Numbered from the stretch's first letter, positions 16,987 through 28,990 are shown. The stretch: 64,000 nucleotides of DNA from Nocardioides jejuensis (GCF_004337475.1 NZ_SJZJ01000024.1:1-64000); one strand, 5' to 3'. Made by a program: numbers and translations. The notes: generated from the letters alone by a model not told the origin.

Positions 16987-18813
16987 GTGAATCTCGGCAG
17001 GAAGATCATCCCGATCATCGCAGTGACGGCCACTGCGGCCTCGCTCGCTGCCTGCGGTGGAGTGACCAAGAGCGAGACGAGCAGTGGCCCGTCGTCCCTC
17101 ACGGTCGGCTGGAACCAGTCGTTCTACTCCATCAACGACCAGACGGGCACCGGCAACAACGTCACCAACGCCAACATCTCGTACCTGACCAACTCGCAGT
17201 TCAACTACTTCGATGCGGACAACCAGCTGCAGAAGGACACCTCCTTCGGCACGTACGAGAAGGTGTCGGACGACCCGCTGACGGTCAAGTACACCCTGGC
17301 CGACACGGCCAAGTGGTCCGACGGAGTGCCGGTCACCGCAGCCGACCTGATCTTCGGGTTTGGCGCCAACAGCGGCAACTTCAACACCGTTAGCGACGAC
17401 GACGTCAAGACCGACGAGAACACCGGTGCCAAGACGCCTCCGAAGGGCGAGGCGTACTTCAACGCCGCGGCCGCCGGCGCCAACGGCTTCCAGTACATCT
17501 CGAAGTTCCCGACGATCAGCGACGACGGCAAGTCCGTGACGCTCGTCTACGACAAGCCGTTCGCCGACTGGGAGGTCGACTTCTACAACGCGCTCCGCAC
17601 CCCGGCCCACGTCATGGCGTCCGAGGCTCTCGGCATCAAGGACGCGACCAAGGGCAACGAGGCGGTCATCAAGGCCTTCCAGACCAAGGACAAGGCGGCG
17701 CTGGCCAAGCTCGCCGACTTCTGGAACTCCGGCTTCGACTTCGGCAACACGCCGAGCGACAAGCAGCTCCTGGTCGGCTCTGGTCCGTACGTGATCAGCA
17801 AGGCCAAGCAGGACCAGTACGTCACGGTCACCAAGAACCCGAACTACGCGGGTGAGCACAAGGGCAAGGTCGACCAGATCACCGTCAAGTTCTTCCCGGA
17901 CGCCACGCAGGCGCTCCAGGCGCTCAAGAACGGAGAGATGTCGGCGTACGAGGGCCAGGCGACGACGGACTCCGTCAAGGATGCCGAGGCCAAGGGTCTC
18001 GACATGCACCGCGGTCTGGAGAGCACCTACGAGCACATCGACCTGACGGTCAACAACGGTGGCCCGTTCGACCCGTCGACCTACGGTGGCGACGAGGCCA
18101 AGGCCAAGCTCGTCCGCCAGGCGTTCCTCATGGCGTACCCGCGTCAGGAGATCATGGACAAGATCATCAAGCCGATCGTCCCTGACGCCAAGCTCCGCAC
18201 GTCGCTCACGACGTTCAACGGTGCCCCGGGCTACGACGAGATCTCGGCCGCCAACGGCTCGGCCGCCTACGGCGCCGGTGGCACCGACGGCATCGCCAAG
18301 GCGAAGGCCCTGCTCAAGCAGGCCGGCGTCAAGAACCCGGTCGTCCGCGAGATGTACGACAAGACCAACCCGCGTCGTGCCGCCGAGTACGCGCTCGCGG
18401 AGGCCGCCGAGACTGCAGCCGGCTTCAAGATGGTCAACAAGGGCGACGCTCAGTGGAGCAACAAGCTCGGCAACAAGTCGTACGACGCCATCTTCTTCGG
18501 CTGGAACAGCACCACCACGTCGGTGCTCGGCTCGATGGCGAACTACGTCGGCAAGGCCGGCTCGAACTTCCAGGGCTACGACAACGCGACGGTCAACAAG
18601 GCCTACGCGGACCTGCAGTTCACGACCGACCAGAAGGAGCAGATCGCGCTCCTGAAGACGATCGACACCGAGATCTACAAGGACGCAGTGACCCTGCCGA
18701 TCTTCGAGTTCCCGGGTGTCGTGTTCTACGACGGCAAGGCCATCGGGGGTCTCGACCCGGCCTACCTGTCGCCGAACATGTTCTACGGCTACTGGAACTG
18801 GACCGCCAAGTAG
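16987..18813 (+). CDS. ABC transporter substrate-binding lipoprotein, family 5 (peptide)
   Basis: This extracytoplasmic receptor probably delivers oligopeptides to the downstream permeases. The 608-residue protein has a lipoprotein signal with lipobox SLAACGG (Cys23) and the family 5 organisation: SLTVGWNQSFYSIND early, WSDGVPVTAADLIFGF, then YVITKNPNYAGEHKGKVDQI-type and QALQALKNGEM segments. The GTG start has a strong AGGAGG ribosome site (16973-16978) eight bases upstream, fitting the high expression usual for binding proteins. A hairpin separates it from the permease gene. Ligand not predictable; peptide is the family default. Confidence 0.9.
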   Translation: MNLGRKIIPIIAVTATAASLAACGGVTKSETSSGPSSLTVGWNQSFYSINDQTGTGNNVTNANISYLTNSQFNYFDADNQLQKDTSFGTYEKVSDDPLTVKYTLADTAKWSDGVPVTAADLIFGFGANSGNFNTVSDDDVKTDENTGAKTPPKGEAYFNAAAAGANGFQYISKFPTISDDGKSVTLVYDKPFADWEVDFYNALRTPAHVMASEALGIKDATKGNEAVIKAFQTKDKAALAKLADFWNSGFDFGNTPSDKQLLVGSGPYVISKAKQDQYVTVTKNPNYAGEHKGKVDQITVKFFPDATQALQALKNGEMSAYEGQATTDSVKDAEAKGLDMHRGLESTYEHIDLTVNNGGPFDPSTYGGDEAKAKLVRQAFLMAYPRQEIMDKIIKPIVPDAKLRTSLTTFNGAPGYDEISAANGSAAYGAGGTDGIAKAKALLKQAGVKNPVVREMYDKTNPRRAAEYALAEAAETAAGFKMVNKGDAQWSNKLGNKSYDAIFFGWNSTTTSVLGSMANYVGKAGSNFQGYDNATVNKAYADLQFTTDQKEQIALLKTIDTEIYKDAVTLPIFEFPGVVFYDGKAIGGLDPAYLSPNMFYGYWNWTAK

Positions 18814-18826
18814 AAAGCAGGCAGCT

Positions 18827-18859
18827 GGTGGGGTGCGTCTGACTCAGGCGCACCCCACC
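18827..18859 (+). terminator. Intercistronic hairpin between binding protein and permease genes
   Basis: A perfect 11-pair stem (18827-18837 with 18849-18859) encloses an 11-base loop within the 50-base gap. It ends four bases before the permease ATG and could hide its ribosome site. Hairpins in this position commonly stabilise the binding-protein mRNA or cause partial termination, keeping receptor levels above permease levels. That role is inferred. Confidence 0.6.
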
Positions 18860-18863
18860 GCGC

Positions 18864-20435
18864 ATGAAGCCCATGATCACTTTTCTCGTACGTCGCCTGA
18901 CGACCTCCGCACTCGTCGTGCTGATCTCGTCGTTCCTCATGTACTTCCTGGTTGCCATCGCGGTCGACCCCCTGTCGACGCTCCGCGCGAGCACCATGCC
19001 CACCCTCGCCAAGCAGCAGCAGATGGCGCACCTCACGGCTGTGCTGCGCCTCGACGAGCCGATCATCACCCGCTACTTCGACTGGCTGAAGGGTGCCTCC
19101 GGCTGCCTCTACGGCCAGTGCAACCTGGGCACCAACTGGAAGACCCACGAAGCGGTCACCAGCATGCTGAGCGGCGCGGTCGTCACGACGGTCCAGCTCG
19201 TGCTGCTGGCCACGGTCATCGCGATCGTCGTCGGTGCAGCCATCGGCATCATCAGCGCGCTGCGCCAGTACAGCGGCTTCGACTACAGCATCACGTTCCT
19301 GTCATTCCTCATGTACTCGCTCCCGGTCTTCTGGGTCGCGGTCATGCTCAAGTCGTTCCTGGCGATCGACTTCAACGATTTCATCCAGAACGGCGGACAG
19401 TTCTCCGCCGGCTGGATCATCGGTGCCGCGCTGGTCACCGGACTAGCTGTCGGCGCCGCCTGCGGTGGCGGGCGCGCGCGCCTCCTGCGCATCGGCGGCA
19501 TCACGGCTGCGCTGGTCGCAGCCCTGATGCTCTACTCCAACGTGTCGGACTTCTTCGTCCGGCCGAGCAGCGGCAGCCCGCTCGACCTGATCAAGGTGCT
19601 GCTCATCTCGGTGGCGATCGCCTTCGGCGTGACCACTCTGAGCACGGGTCTCCGCAACCGCAAGGCGCTGTACACCTCCCTCACGGTGGCCGCGATCGGC
19701 GGCGGGCTCTACTACCCGATGCTCTTCTTCTGGAACGGTGTGTCGGGTTCGTGGCTGCTGATGATCGGGCTCGCCGTGGTGTCAGCCGCGGTCGGCGTGG
19801 GCGTGGGCTACGCGTGGGGCGGCACCGAGCGCTCTCGGTCTGCCCGCACCGGCGCGATCACCGCGGTGCTGGTCGCGGCGGTGCTCTTCCTCGACCGTCT
19901 CGCTCAGACCTGGTACGACTACACGAACTCGACGTGGGTCCACGGTCGCCCGATCGCCACCTCGGGTGACTCGACGCCGAACCTGGCGGGCTCCTTCTGG
20001 ATGCACACCACCGACCTGCTCACGCACATCGCGTTGCCGTCGATCACCCTGGTGCTCGTCTCCATGGCGTCGTACACCCGCTACGTGCGGGCCTCGACGC
20101 TGGAGGTCCTCAACCAGGACTACATCCGTACGGCGCGCGCCAAGGGCCTGACCGAGCGCACCGTCATCATGCGCCACGCCTTCCGCAACGCGCTGCTGCC
20201 GCTCGCCTCGGTCGTGCCGGTGGACATCCTCTTCATCCTCGGTGGTGCGCTCATCACGGAGACCGTCTTCGGCTGGTCCGGCATGGGTCACCTGTTCGTG
20301 CAGTCACTGCACGAGGAGATCCTCGACCCGGTCATGGGCTACCTGCTGATCGTGGCGATCCTCGCACCGCTGGCCAACATCGTCGCGGACGTGCTCTACG
20401 CCGTCCTCGACCCTCGCATCCGGGTGGACGCATGA
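18864..20435 (+). CDS. ABC transporter permease, DppB/OppB type, with expanded membrane region
   Basis: One of two membrane subunits of the peptide importer. It has the N-terminal helix of the DppB family (residues 6-32) and the C-terminal EAA loop around LEVLNQDYIRTARAKGLTERTVIMRHAFRNALLP (from about residue 413). At 523 residues it is some 190 longer than usual. The extra part, about residues 181-345, holds about six hydrophobic segments separated by short charged turns, between the SLPVFWVAVML helix and the HIALPSITL helix. Starts at 18864 or 18873 (both ATG) are possible. It overlaps the next permease gene by four bases. Confidence 0.88.
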   Translation: MKPMITFLVRRLTTSALVVLISSFLMYFLVAIAVDPLSTLRASTMPTLAKQQQMAHLTAVLRLDEPIITRYFDWLKGASGCLYGQCNLGTNWKTHEAVTSMLSGAVVTTVQLVLLATVIAIVVGAAIGIISALRQYSGFDYSITFLSFLMYSLPVFWVAVMLKSFLAIDFNDFIQNGGQFSAGWIIGAALVTGLAVGAACGGGRARLLRIGGITAALVAALMLYSNVSDFFVRPSSGSPLDLIKVLLISVAIAFGVTTLSTGLRNRKALYTSLTVAAIGGGLYYPMLFFWNGVSGSWLLMIGLAVVSAAVGVGVGYAWGGTERSRSARTGAITAVLVAAVLFLDRLAQTWYDYTNSTWVHGRPIATSGDSTPNLAGSFWMHTTDLLTHIALPSITLVLVSMASYTRYVRASTLEVLNQDYIRTARAKGLTERTVIMRHAFRNALLPLASVVPVDILFILGGALITETVFGWSGMGHLFVQSLHEEILDPVMGYLLIVAILAPLANIVADVLYAVLDPRIRVDA

Positions 20436-21517
20436 CCAACGACCTGCATCCCGTGGACCGCCCTGCGGACCACCTCGAGAACGCGATCGAGCTCAAGGAG
20501 GTCATGGGCCTCTCGCAGGGCCAGATCGTCCGGCGCCGCTTCCTGCACCACCGTGGCGCGATCGTCGGTCTCATCGTCCTCGCGCTGGTGATCCTGCTGG
20601 CGTACTCCTCCGTCGGTTTCTCGTTCCTCGGACTGGACGTGCCCGGCTGGTGGCGGTGGACGATCACCGATCTGCCCGACATCGTCAACAGCGGCGACCC
20701 GAGCACCGTCGGCGGCGTGATCCCGTGGGGCATCCACCCGTTCGGCCAGGACGATGTCGGTCACGATGTCTTCGCGATGGTCATGAAGGGCACGCAGACG
20801 TCGATCATGGTGATGATCGTCGTCGGGGTCGTGGCGATGGTCATCGGCATCGTGGTCGGCGCCATCTCCGGCTACTACCGCGGCTGGACGGACCAGGCGC
20901 TCATGCGCATCACCGACCTGTTCCTGACGTTCCCCGTGATCGTCGTCGGCGCAGTGCTCGGCAAGCGCTTCAACGAGGCGCCGCCGTGGATCCTCGCGGT
21001 CGTGCTGGGCGCGATCCTGTGGATGACGCTGGCCCGCCTCGTGCGCGGCGAGTTCCTGGCGCTGCGCGAGCGGGAGTTCGTGGACGCGGCCCGGGTCTCC
21101 GGCGCTCGTCCGGCGCGGATCATCTTCAAGCACATCCTGCCCAACGCGATGGGCGTGATCATCGTCCAGACGACGTTGCTGATGTCGTCGGCCGTGCTGC
21201 TCGAGACGGCGCTGTCGTTCCTGGGCTTCGGCATCAACCCGCCGAACGTCTCGCTCGGTTGGCTGGTGTCGAACTACCAGAGCGCGTTCAGCGCCCGACC
21301 GTGGCTCTTCTGGTGGCCGGGCCTGATCATCATCATCCTCGCGCTCTGCATCAACTTCATCGGCGACGGTCTGCGCGACGCGTTCGACCCGCGTCAGAAG
21401 AAGGTGCCGAGTGCCAAGGCAATGGCGAAGGCCGACAGCAACGCGGCGGCGCAGACGACGCCGATGTTCCAGCGGATCGTCGGCTTCGGTCGCTCGAAGC
21501 GGGGGTCGTCCAAGTGA
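20432..21517 (+). CDS. ABC transporter permease, DppC/OppC type
   Basis: Second membrane subunit of the importer. The 361-residue protein has the OppC N-terminal segment before helix 1 (GQIVRRRFLHHRGAIVGLIV), HPFGQDDVGHDVFAMVMKGTQ, and the EAA loop LREREFVDAARVSGARPARIIFKHILPNAM. A polar tail of about 40 residues (RQKKVPSAKAMAKADSN...) extends past the last helix. The final 124 bases of the gene are also the antisense of a PH-domain gene, so this tail may owe its sequence to the overlap. The ATG overlaps the upstream stop. Confidence 0.92.
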   Translation: MTNDLHPVDRPADHLENAIELKEVMGLSQGQIVRRRFLHHRGAIVGLIVLALVILLAYSSVGFSFLGLDVPGWWRWTITDLPDIVNSGDPSTVGGVIPWGIHPFGQDDVGHDVFAMVMKGTQTSIMVMIVVGVVAMVIGIVVGAISGYYRGWTDQALMRITDLFLTFPVIVVGAVLGKRFNEAPPWILAVVLGAILWMTLARLVRGEFLALREREFVDAARVSGARPARIIFKHILPNAMGVIIVQTTLLMSSAVLLETALSFLGFGINPPNVSLGWLVSNYQSAFSARPWLFWWPGLIIIILALCINFIGDGLRDAFDPRQKKVPSAKAMAKADSNAAAQTTPMFQRIVGFGRSKRGSSK

Positions 21518-21879
21518 CCGGCGGCGCGATGTGCCTCGAGCTGCTCGACGACGTCCTCGTCGAGGCGGCGCCTCAGCGGCGCCGCCCACGCGGTGTAGCG
21601 GCCTTCGGTGGTGCGGACCCGCAGCCCGAGGCGGCCGTCGACCGCCTGGATCGTCGGCCACGGGATGTGCACGGTGCGCAGCGGGTTCGCCAGGACCAGC
21701 TCGCCCGGGTTGATGTCGACGTACGGACCCACGTACGCGGCGTAGCCCGCCACACCCACGGCGGCCAGCACCAGCGTGTAGCTGCTGAAGAACTCACCGG
21801 CGGCCACGAGCGCCGCGATACCCAGCACGGCAACACCGATGGCCGTCCAACCCAGCAAGCGTCCGGAGTGAATGCGCAT
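21394..21879 (-). CDS. Bacterial PH-domain membrane protein, antisense within the transporter operon
   Basis: The 161-residue protein has two N-terminal hydrophobic segments (about residues 7-42), a compact PH-like core (VDINPGELVLANPLRTVHIPW ... LRVRTTEGRYTAWAAP) and a C-terminal membrane helix. The core resembles the actinobacterial bPH_6 family; function unknown. It fills the 360-base gap between permease and ATPase genes on the opposite strand. Its 3' end overlaps the permease gene by 124 bases, and its start codon overlaps the ATPase start within the tetranucleotide CATG (21877-21880). A GGGAG ribosome site sits eight bases upstream on its strand. Confidence 0.78.
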   Translation of the reverse strand: MRIHSGRLLGWTAIGVAVLGIAALVAAGEFFSSYTLVLAAVGVAGYAAYVGPYVDINPGELVLANPLRTVHIPWPTIQAVDGRLGLRVRTTEGRYTAWAAPLRRRLDEDVVEQLEAHRAAGHLDDPRFERPKPTIRWNIGVVCAAALLSAFAIALALGTFF

Positions 21880-23545
21880 GTCTGATACTCCCATCCTCGA
21901 GGTCAAGGACCTGAGCGTCGAGTTCTTCGTCGACGGCGAATGGATCGCCGCCGCGCAGGGAGTCAACTACACCGTCAACCGTGGCGAGGTACTGGCCATC
22001 GTCGGCGAGTCGGGCTCGGGCAAGACCCAGACGTCGATGTCGCTGCTGGGCCTGCTCCCGAGCAACGGCCGGGCCACCGGCAGCGCCCTGCTCGACGGCA
22101 AGGAGCTGATCGGTCTCACGGGTGCGCCGATGCGCAAGATCCGCGGCAAGGAGATCGCGGTCATCTTTCAGGAGCCGATGACGGCTCTGAACCCGGTCTA
22201 CACGATCGGCTTCCAGATCGTGGAGACGCTGCGCTCGCACTTCGACCTCACGCCGCAGGCGGCGAAGGCCCGTGCGATCGAGCTGCTCACGATGGTCGAG
22301 ATCCCGGACCCCGCTCGGCGCTTCAACAGCTTCCCGCACCAGCTCTCCGGTGGTCAGCGCCAGCGCGCGATGATCGCCCAGGCGCTCGCGTGTGAGCCCA
22401 AGCTGCTGATCGCCGACGAGCCGACGACGGCGCTCGACGTCACGGTCCAGGCGGAGATCCTCAAGCTGATGCGCGATCTCCGCACCCGTATCGACTGCGG
22501 CATCGTCCTGATCACGCACGACATGGGCGTCGTCGCCGACATGGCCGACCGGATGATCGTGATGAAGGACGGCCAGGTCGTCGAGCACGGCGGCACCGTC
22601 GAGGTCTTCGCTGCGCCTGCCGACCCGTACACGCAGCGCCTGCTCAGCGCTGTCCCGTACTTCGGCAACCCCAACAACGACTACGAGATGCCGCTGGTCG
22701 ACCTGGAGGCACCCGCCGTCGTCGTGGCCAAGGACCTGGTCCTGAAGTACCCCAAGCGCGGCAAGCAGCCGGAGTTCACGGCTGTCGACGGGGTCTCCTT
22801 CGAGATCTCCGCGGGCGAGGTTCTCGGCCTCGTCGGTGAATCCGGCTCGGGCAAGACCACGATCGGTCGTTCGCTCGTCGGCCTGCAGCCGGTCTCGGGC
22901 GGATCGCTGACGGTCGGCGGCATCGAGATGCGTGGCGCGAAGACGCGCACGCTCAAGCCGCTGCGCGAGAAGGTCGGCTTCGTCTTCCAGGACCCGGGTT
23001 CCTCGCTGAACCCGCGCCTCCCGATCGGCGAGTCGATCGGTGAGCCGCTCTACCTCCACCAGAAGCTGCGCGGCAAGGAGCTCAGCACCCGGGTGGAGAA
23101 GCTGCTCGATGACGTCCAGCTGGCGCGCGGCTTCCGCAACCGCTATCCGCACGAGCTGTCGGGCGGTCAGCGGCAGCGTGTCGGCATCGCCCGGGCGCTC
23201 GCCCTCGAGCCGGACCTGCTAATCGCCGACGAGCCCACGTCTGCTCTGGATGTGTCAGTGCAGGAGAAGGTGCTGGGCCTGTTCCACGAGCTGCAGAAGC
23301 TGCACGGCTTCGCATGCCTGTTCATCAGCCACGACCTCGGTGTCGTCGAGCAGCTCACGCAGCGAATCGCGGTCATGCACCTCGGCCGCCTCGTGGAGAT
23401 CGGCCCGCGCGACCAGGTGGCGCACGACCCGCAGGACCCGTACACCAAGCGCCTGGTTGCCGCCGTACCCGTGCCGGACCCGGTGGAGCAGCGCTGGCGT
23501 CGTGAGGAGCGGGACCGCCTCATCGAGCAGGAGGGCGTCTCCTAG
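21878..23545 (+). CDS. Fused dipeptide/oligopeptide ABC transporter ATPase (DppD-DppF)
   Basis: A 555-residue tandem ATPase that powers the upstream permeases. Half one has Walker A GESGSGKTQ, signature LSGGQRQRAMIAQAL and Walker B LLIADEPTTALD. Half two has GESGSGKTT, LSGGQRQRVGIARAL and LLIADEPTSALD. Each half ends with the oligopeptide-transporter tail (DPYTQRLLSAVP and DPYTKRLVAAVP). DppD and DppF are separate proteins in many bacteria and fused here. The ATG at 21878 is preferred over 21872 because GGAG at 21865-21868 is then nine bases away. Confidence 0.92.
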   Translation: MSDTPILEVKDLSVEFFVDGEWIAAAQGVNYTVNRGEVLAIVGESGSGKTQTSMSLLGLLPSNGRATGSALLDGKELIGLTGAPMRKIRGKEIAVIFQEPMTALNPVYTIGFQIVETLRSHFDLTPQAAKARAIELLTMVEIPDPARRFNSFPHQLSGGQRQRAMIAQALACEPKLLIADEPTTALDVTVQAEILKLMRDLRTRIDCGIVLITHDMGVVADMADRMIVMKDGQVVEHGGTVEVFAAPADPYTQRLLSAVPYFGNPNNDYEMPLVDLEAPAVVVAKDLVLKYPKRGKQPEFTAVDGVSFEISAGEVLGLVGESGSGKTTIGRSLVGLQPVSGGSLTVGGIEMRGAKTRTLKPLREKVGFVFQDPGSSLNPRLPIGESIGEPLYLHQKLRGKELSTRVEKLLDDVQLARGFRNRYPHELSGGQRQRVGIARALALEPDLLIADEPTSALDVSVQEKVLGLFHELQKLHGFACLFISHDLGVVEQLTQRIAVMHLGRLVEIGPRDQVAHDPQDPYTKRLVAAVPVPDPVEQRWRREERDRLIEQEGVS

Positions 23546-23557
23546 GCTGAGAGGGTG
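23543..23557 (+). promoter_or_regulatory. Predicted leaderless rarA promoter
   Basis: TAGGCT at 23543-23548 overlaps the stop codon of the transporter ATPase gene (TAG, 23543-23545) and is followed by six bases and the GTG at 23555. The spacing is identical to that at ruvC, relA and the metallo-hydrolase gene. It would allow rarA expression independent of the transporter operon. Confidence 0.55.
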
Positions 23558-24946
23558 GACGACAGTCTCTTCACGTACGCCGATTCCTCGCCCTCCGGCG
23601 GGGAGGTGCCGGGCGCCGGCTCGCTGGGTGTCAACACCCACGCGTCGGCGCCCCTCGCCGTCCGCATGCGACCGCGCACCCTCGACGAGCTCGTCGGACA
23701 GGAGCAGCTGCGCGCGCCCGGGTCGCCGCTGCGCCAGCTGGTCGAGGGTGACCAGGCCCTGTCGCTGCTGCTGTGGGGGCCACCCGGCACCGGCAAGACG
23801 ACGATCGCCTCGATCGTGTCGCAGCAGACCGATCGACGGTTCGTGGAGGTGTCTGCTGTCTCCGCGGGCGTCAAGGACGTGCGCGAGGCGATCGATGGCG
23901 CTCGCCGCGAGCTCGCGCGGGGCGGCCGCGAGACGGTGCTCTTCGTCGATGAGGTGCACCGCTTCTCCAAGGCTCAGCAGGACGCGCTCCTCCCGGGTGT
24001 CGAGAACCGCTGGGTGACCCTGATCGCCGCGACCACGGAGAACCCGTTCTTCTCCGTCATCTCGCCGCTCCTGTCGCGGTCGTTGCTGCTGCGCCTGGAG
24101 TCACTGACCGACGTCGACGTACGCCGCGTGGTTGATCAGGCGCTCGCGGACGAGCGCGGCCTCGACGGGCAGGTCGTCCTCGAGGACGACGCTGCCGAGC
24201 ACCTGGTCAGGCTCGCCGGGGGAGACGCGCGCCGCTCGTTGACCTATCTCGAGGCGGCGGCAGGCGGCGCCCGGCTGCAGGCCGGCGACGGCAAGCCGGT
24301 CATCGACCTGGCCACCGCCGAGACCGCCGTCGACGTCGCAGCGGTGCGCTACGACCGCCAGGGCGACCAGCACTACGACGTGATCTCCGCGTTCATCAAG
24401 TCGATCCGGGGGTCTGACGCCGATGCCGCGCTGCACTACCTCGCACGGATGTTCGAGGCAGGGGAGGACCCGCGCTTCATCGCCCGGCGCCTGGTCATCT
24501 CCGCGAGCGAGGACATCGGCCTCGCCGACCCGACCGCGCTGCAGACTGCCGTCGCGGCGGCGCAAGCGGTGCAGCTCATCGGCATGCCCGAGGCCCGCAT
24601 CAACCTCTCGCAGGCCACGATCGCGCTGGCCGTCGCGCCGAAGTCCAACGCCGCCTACGTCGCGATCAACGAGGCGCAGGCCGACGTGCGTGCCGGCAAG
24701 GTCGGTCCGGTGCCTCCGCACCTGCGAGACGGCCACTACGCCGGAGCGAAGAAGCTCGGGCACGCCGCGGGCGCACCCGAGCCATACATCTACGCGCACG
24801 ACGAGCCCTTCGGCATCGCGACCCAGCAGTACCTGCCGGACGTCGTCGCGGATGCGGCGTACTACCGGCCGACGGAGCTCGGTGCGGAGGCCGGCCTCAA
24901 GCAGCGGTGGGAGCGGGTCCGGCGGATCATCCGCGGCGAAGCCTGA
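23555..24946 (+). CDS. rarA: Replication-associated recombination ATPase RarA (MgsA)
   Basis: A AAA+ ATPase related to clamp loaders and RuvB that acts at stalled replication forks. The 463-residue protein has Walker [10 protein letters not shown], Walker [10 protein letters not shown], sensor 1 AATTENP, and the C-terminal MgsA tetramerisation region with [25 protein letters not shown]. It starts at GTG 23555, ten bases past the transporter gene stop. A short unrelated leader of about 35 residues precedes the conserved [11 protein letters not shown]. Confidence 0.94.
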   Translation: MDDSLFTYADSSPSGGEVPGAGSLGVNTHASAPLAVRMRPRTLDELVGQEQLRAPGSPLRQLVEGDQALSLLLWGPPGTGKTTIASIVSQQTDRRFVEVSAVSAGVKDVREAIDGARRELARGGRETVLFVDEVHRFSKAQQDALLPGVENRWVTLIAATTENPFFSVISPLLSRSLLLRLESLTDVDVRRVVDQALADERGLDGQVVLEDDAAEHLVRLAGGDARRSLTYLEAAAGGARLQAGDGKPVIDLATAETAVDVAAVRYDRQGDQHYDVISAFIKSIRGSDADAALHYLARMFEAGEDPRFIARRLVISASEDIGLADPTALQTAVAAAQAVQLIGMPEARINLSQATIALAVAPKSNAAYVAINEAQADVRAGKVGPVPPHLRDGHYAGAKKLGHAAGAPEPYIYAHDEPFGIATQQYLPDVVADAAYYRPTELGAEAGLKQRWERVRRIIRGEA

Positions 24947-24983
24947 GGGCCGAACCGGCGTACGCCGGCGACGGTTGCCGCGA

Positions 24984-25000
24984 TAGGGTCGGGCACTGTG
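24984..25000 (+). promoter_or_regulatory. Predicted near-leaderless promoter of the small-protein pair before alaS
   Basis: TAGGGT at 24984-24989 lies eight bases before the GTG at 24998. Transcription starting about seven bases past the -10 would give a leader of one or no base. No -35 match is evident. Confidence 0.5.
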
Positions 25001-25498
25001 ATCTGGGTCGTTCTCGCGCTCGCTGTGGTGGTGGTCGTCGCTGTGTGCGGCGCTGCCGTGGGGCTGATGCGCCGCGACCGCCGGCAGACCGCGGCCGAGC
25101 TGGCTCGCACGCGTGCGGAAGCCGCCGAGCTGCGCGCGAAGATCGAGGCGCTTGCCCTGCAGACCGCGCGACCGGTCGCGGCTCCCGAGGAGTTCGTGAT
25201 CACGAGCCTCGGGCACGAGATCGACGAGACCCCTGAGGTGGTCGAGCCGGTGCAGCGCATCGACGGCAGGCTCTTCGTCGACATCGTGGCGCGCGAGACG
25301 GTGGTGAAGGCAGCGGCCCTCACCCATGGCGTACGACGAGCACTCGCTCCCGAGGTCCGCAACCGGATCCGCTTCGAGATGAAGCGCGAGATCAAGCGAT
25401 CGCGCAAGGCCCGCAAGGACGAGTACCGACGAGTGCGTGACGAGATCCGCGCCCGGGAGCGCGCCGCCCAGGGGCGGTCGCAGCAGGTGGCCGGATGA
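24998..25498 (+). CDS. Membrane-anchored coiled-coil protein of unknown function
   Basis: The 166-residue protein has one N-terminal membrane helix (residues 3-24). A heptad-like stretch (RRQTAAELARTRAEAAELRAKIEAL) follows, then a linker and a basic helical C-terminal part (RNRIRFEMKREIKRSRKARKD). It is probably a cytoplasmically facing membrane protein. Not recognised as a named family. Similar small genes lie upstream of alaS in other actinomycetes. Start GTG 24998; the stop overlaps the next gene by four bases. Confidence 0.78.
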   Translation: MIWVVLALAVVVVVAVCGAAVGLMRRDRRQTAAELARTRAEAAELRAKIEALALQTARPVAAPEEFVITSLGHEIDETPEVVEPVQRIDGRLFVDIVARETVVKAAALTHGVRRALAPEVRNRIRFEMKREIKRSRKARKDEYRRVRDEIRARERAAQGRSQQVAG

Positions 25499-25802
25499 GC
25501 GCCGTCCCCGGCCGGGCCGCGATGTTCGTCGCCGGAGTCGGTGTCGGCGTCTACGGGATGGTCAAGGCGCGTCGTGCACAAGAGGCACTGACGCCTGACG
25601 GCCTGCGTGACCGCGGTCGTTCGCTCGCACTCGGCGCACGGATGCTGCGCGCCGAGGTCGAGCAGGCCCGCGTCGACAAGGAGCACGAGCTGCGCGACCG
25701 GCTCGGGCTGCCACCCACGCCTGACCGCACCCGCACCAACGAACTTCGTCCCGCCGCGAGCGGGGCTCAGCTGAAGCAACTGGAAAGCCGAGGACAGCAC
25801 TG

Positions 25803-25803
<1 letters not shown>
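25495..25803 (+). CDS. Small conserved actinobacterial protein (DUF6167-like)
   Basis: The 102-residue protein starts with a short glycine-rich hydrophobic segment (AAMFVAGVGVGVYGMVKARRA), then a charged helical region (LGARMLRAEVEQARVDKEHEL). The length, the FVAGVGVGVYG start and the position immediately before alaS match a conserved actinobacterial family that I recall as DUF6167; function unknown. The start (ATG 25495) overlaps the previous gene and the stop overlaps alaS (TGATG). Confidence 0.78.
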
Positions 25804-28490
<2,687 letters not shown>

Positions 28491-28504
28491 CGGGAGCCGG
28501 AGGC

Positions 28505-28990
28505 ATGCGGTTCGGAGTGCGACTGGGCGTGGATCCGGGTGATGCCCGGATCGGCGTGGCGCGCTGCGACCCGATGGGGATCATCGCCACGCCGGTCGAG
28601 ACCGTCCAGCGCGGTGACGGCGACATCGACCGCATCGTGGCGATCCTCGAGGAGGAGAACGCCGTCGAGGTGGTCATGGGTCTGCCGCGCTCGCTCAACG
28701 GGACCGAGGGGCCTGCAGCGGCGAAGGTCCGCGAGTTCGCGGGCCTTCTGGCGCGGCGCATTGCGCCGGTGCCGGTCAGGCTGTGTGATGAGCGACTGAG
28801 CACGGTGACGGCGGAGGCACAGCTGCGGTCCCAGGGCCGCAAGGGTCAGAAGCGACGTGCAGTCGTCGACCAGGTCGCGGCCGTGGTGATCCTGCAGAAC
28901 GCGCTCGAGTCCGAGCGGGCTCGCGGAAGCGCACCCGGCGAGGTCGTGGACGTGACCGACGATGTGGCGAACGAGGGAGACCAGGCGTGA
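28505..28990 (+). CDS. ruvX: Putative pre-16S rRNA nuclease / RuvX (YqgF)
   Basis: A RNase H-fold nuclease implicated in 16S rRNA 5' end maturation and, in some species, Holliday junction resolution. The 161-residue protein has the first catalytic Asp in LGVDPGDARIGVA, the VVMGLPRSLNGTEG motif and the late acidic residue in RRAVVDQVAAVVILQ. The start is ATG at 28505, with GGAG upstream. It overlaps mltG by four bases. Confidence 0.92.
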   Translation: MRFGVRLGVDPGDARIGVARCDPMGIIATPVETVQRGDGDIDRIVAILEEENAVEVVMGLPRSLNGTEGPAAAKVREFAGLLARRIAPVPVRLCDERLSTVTAEAQLRSQGRKGQKRRAVVDQVAAVVILQNALESERARGSAPGEVVDVTDDVANEGDQA

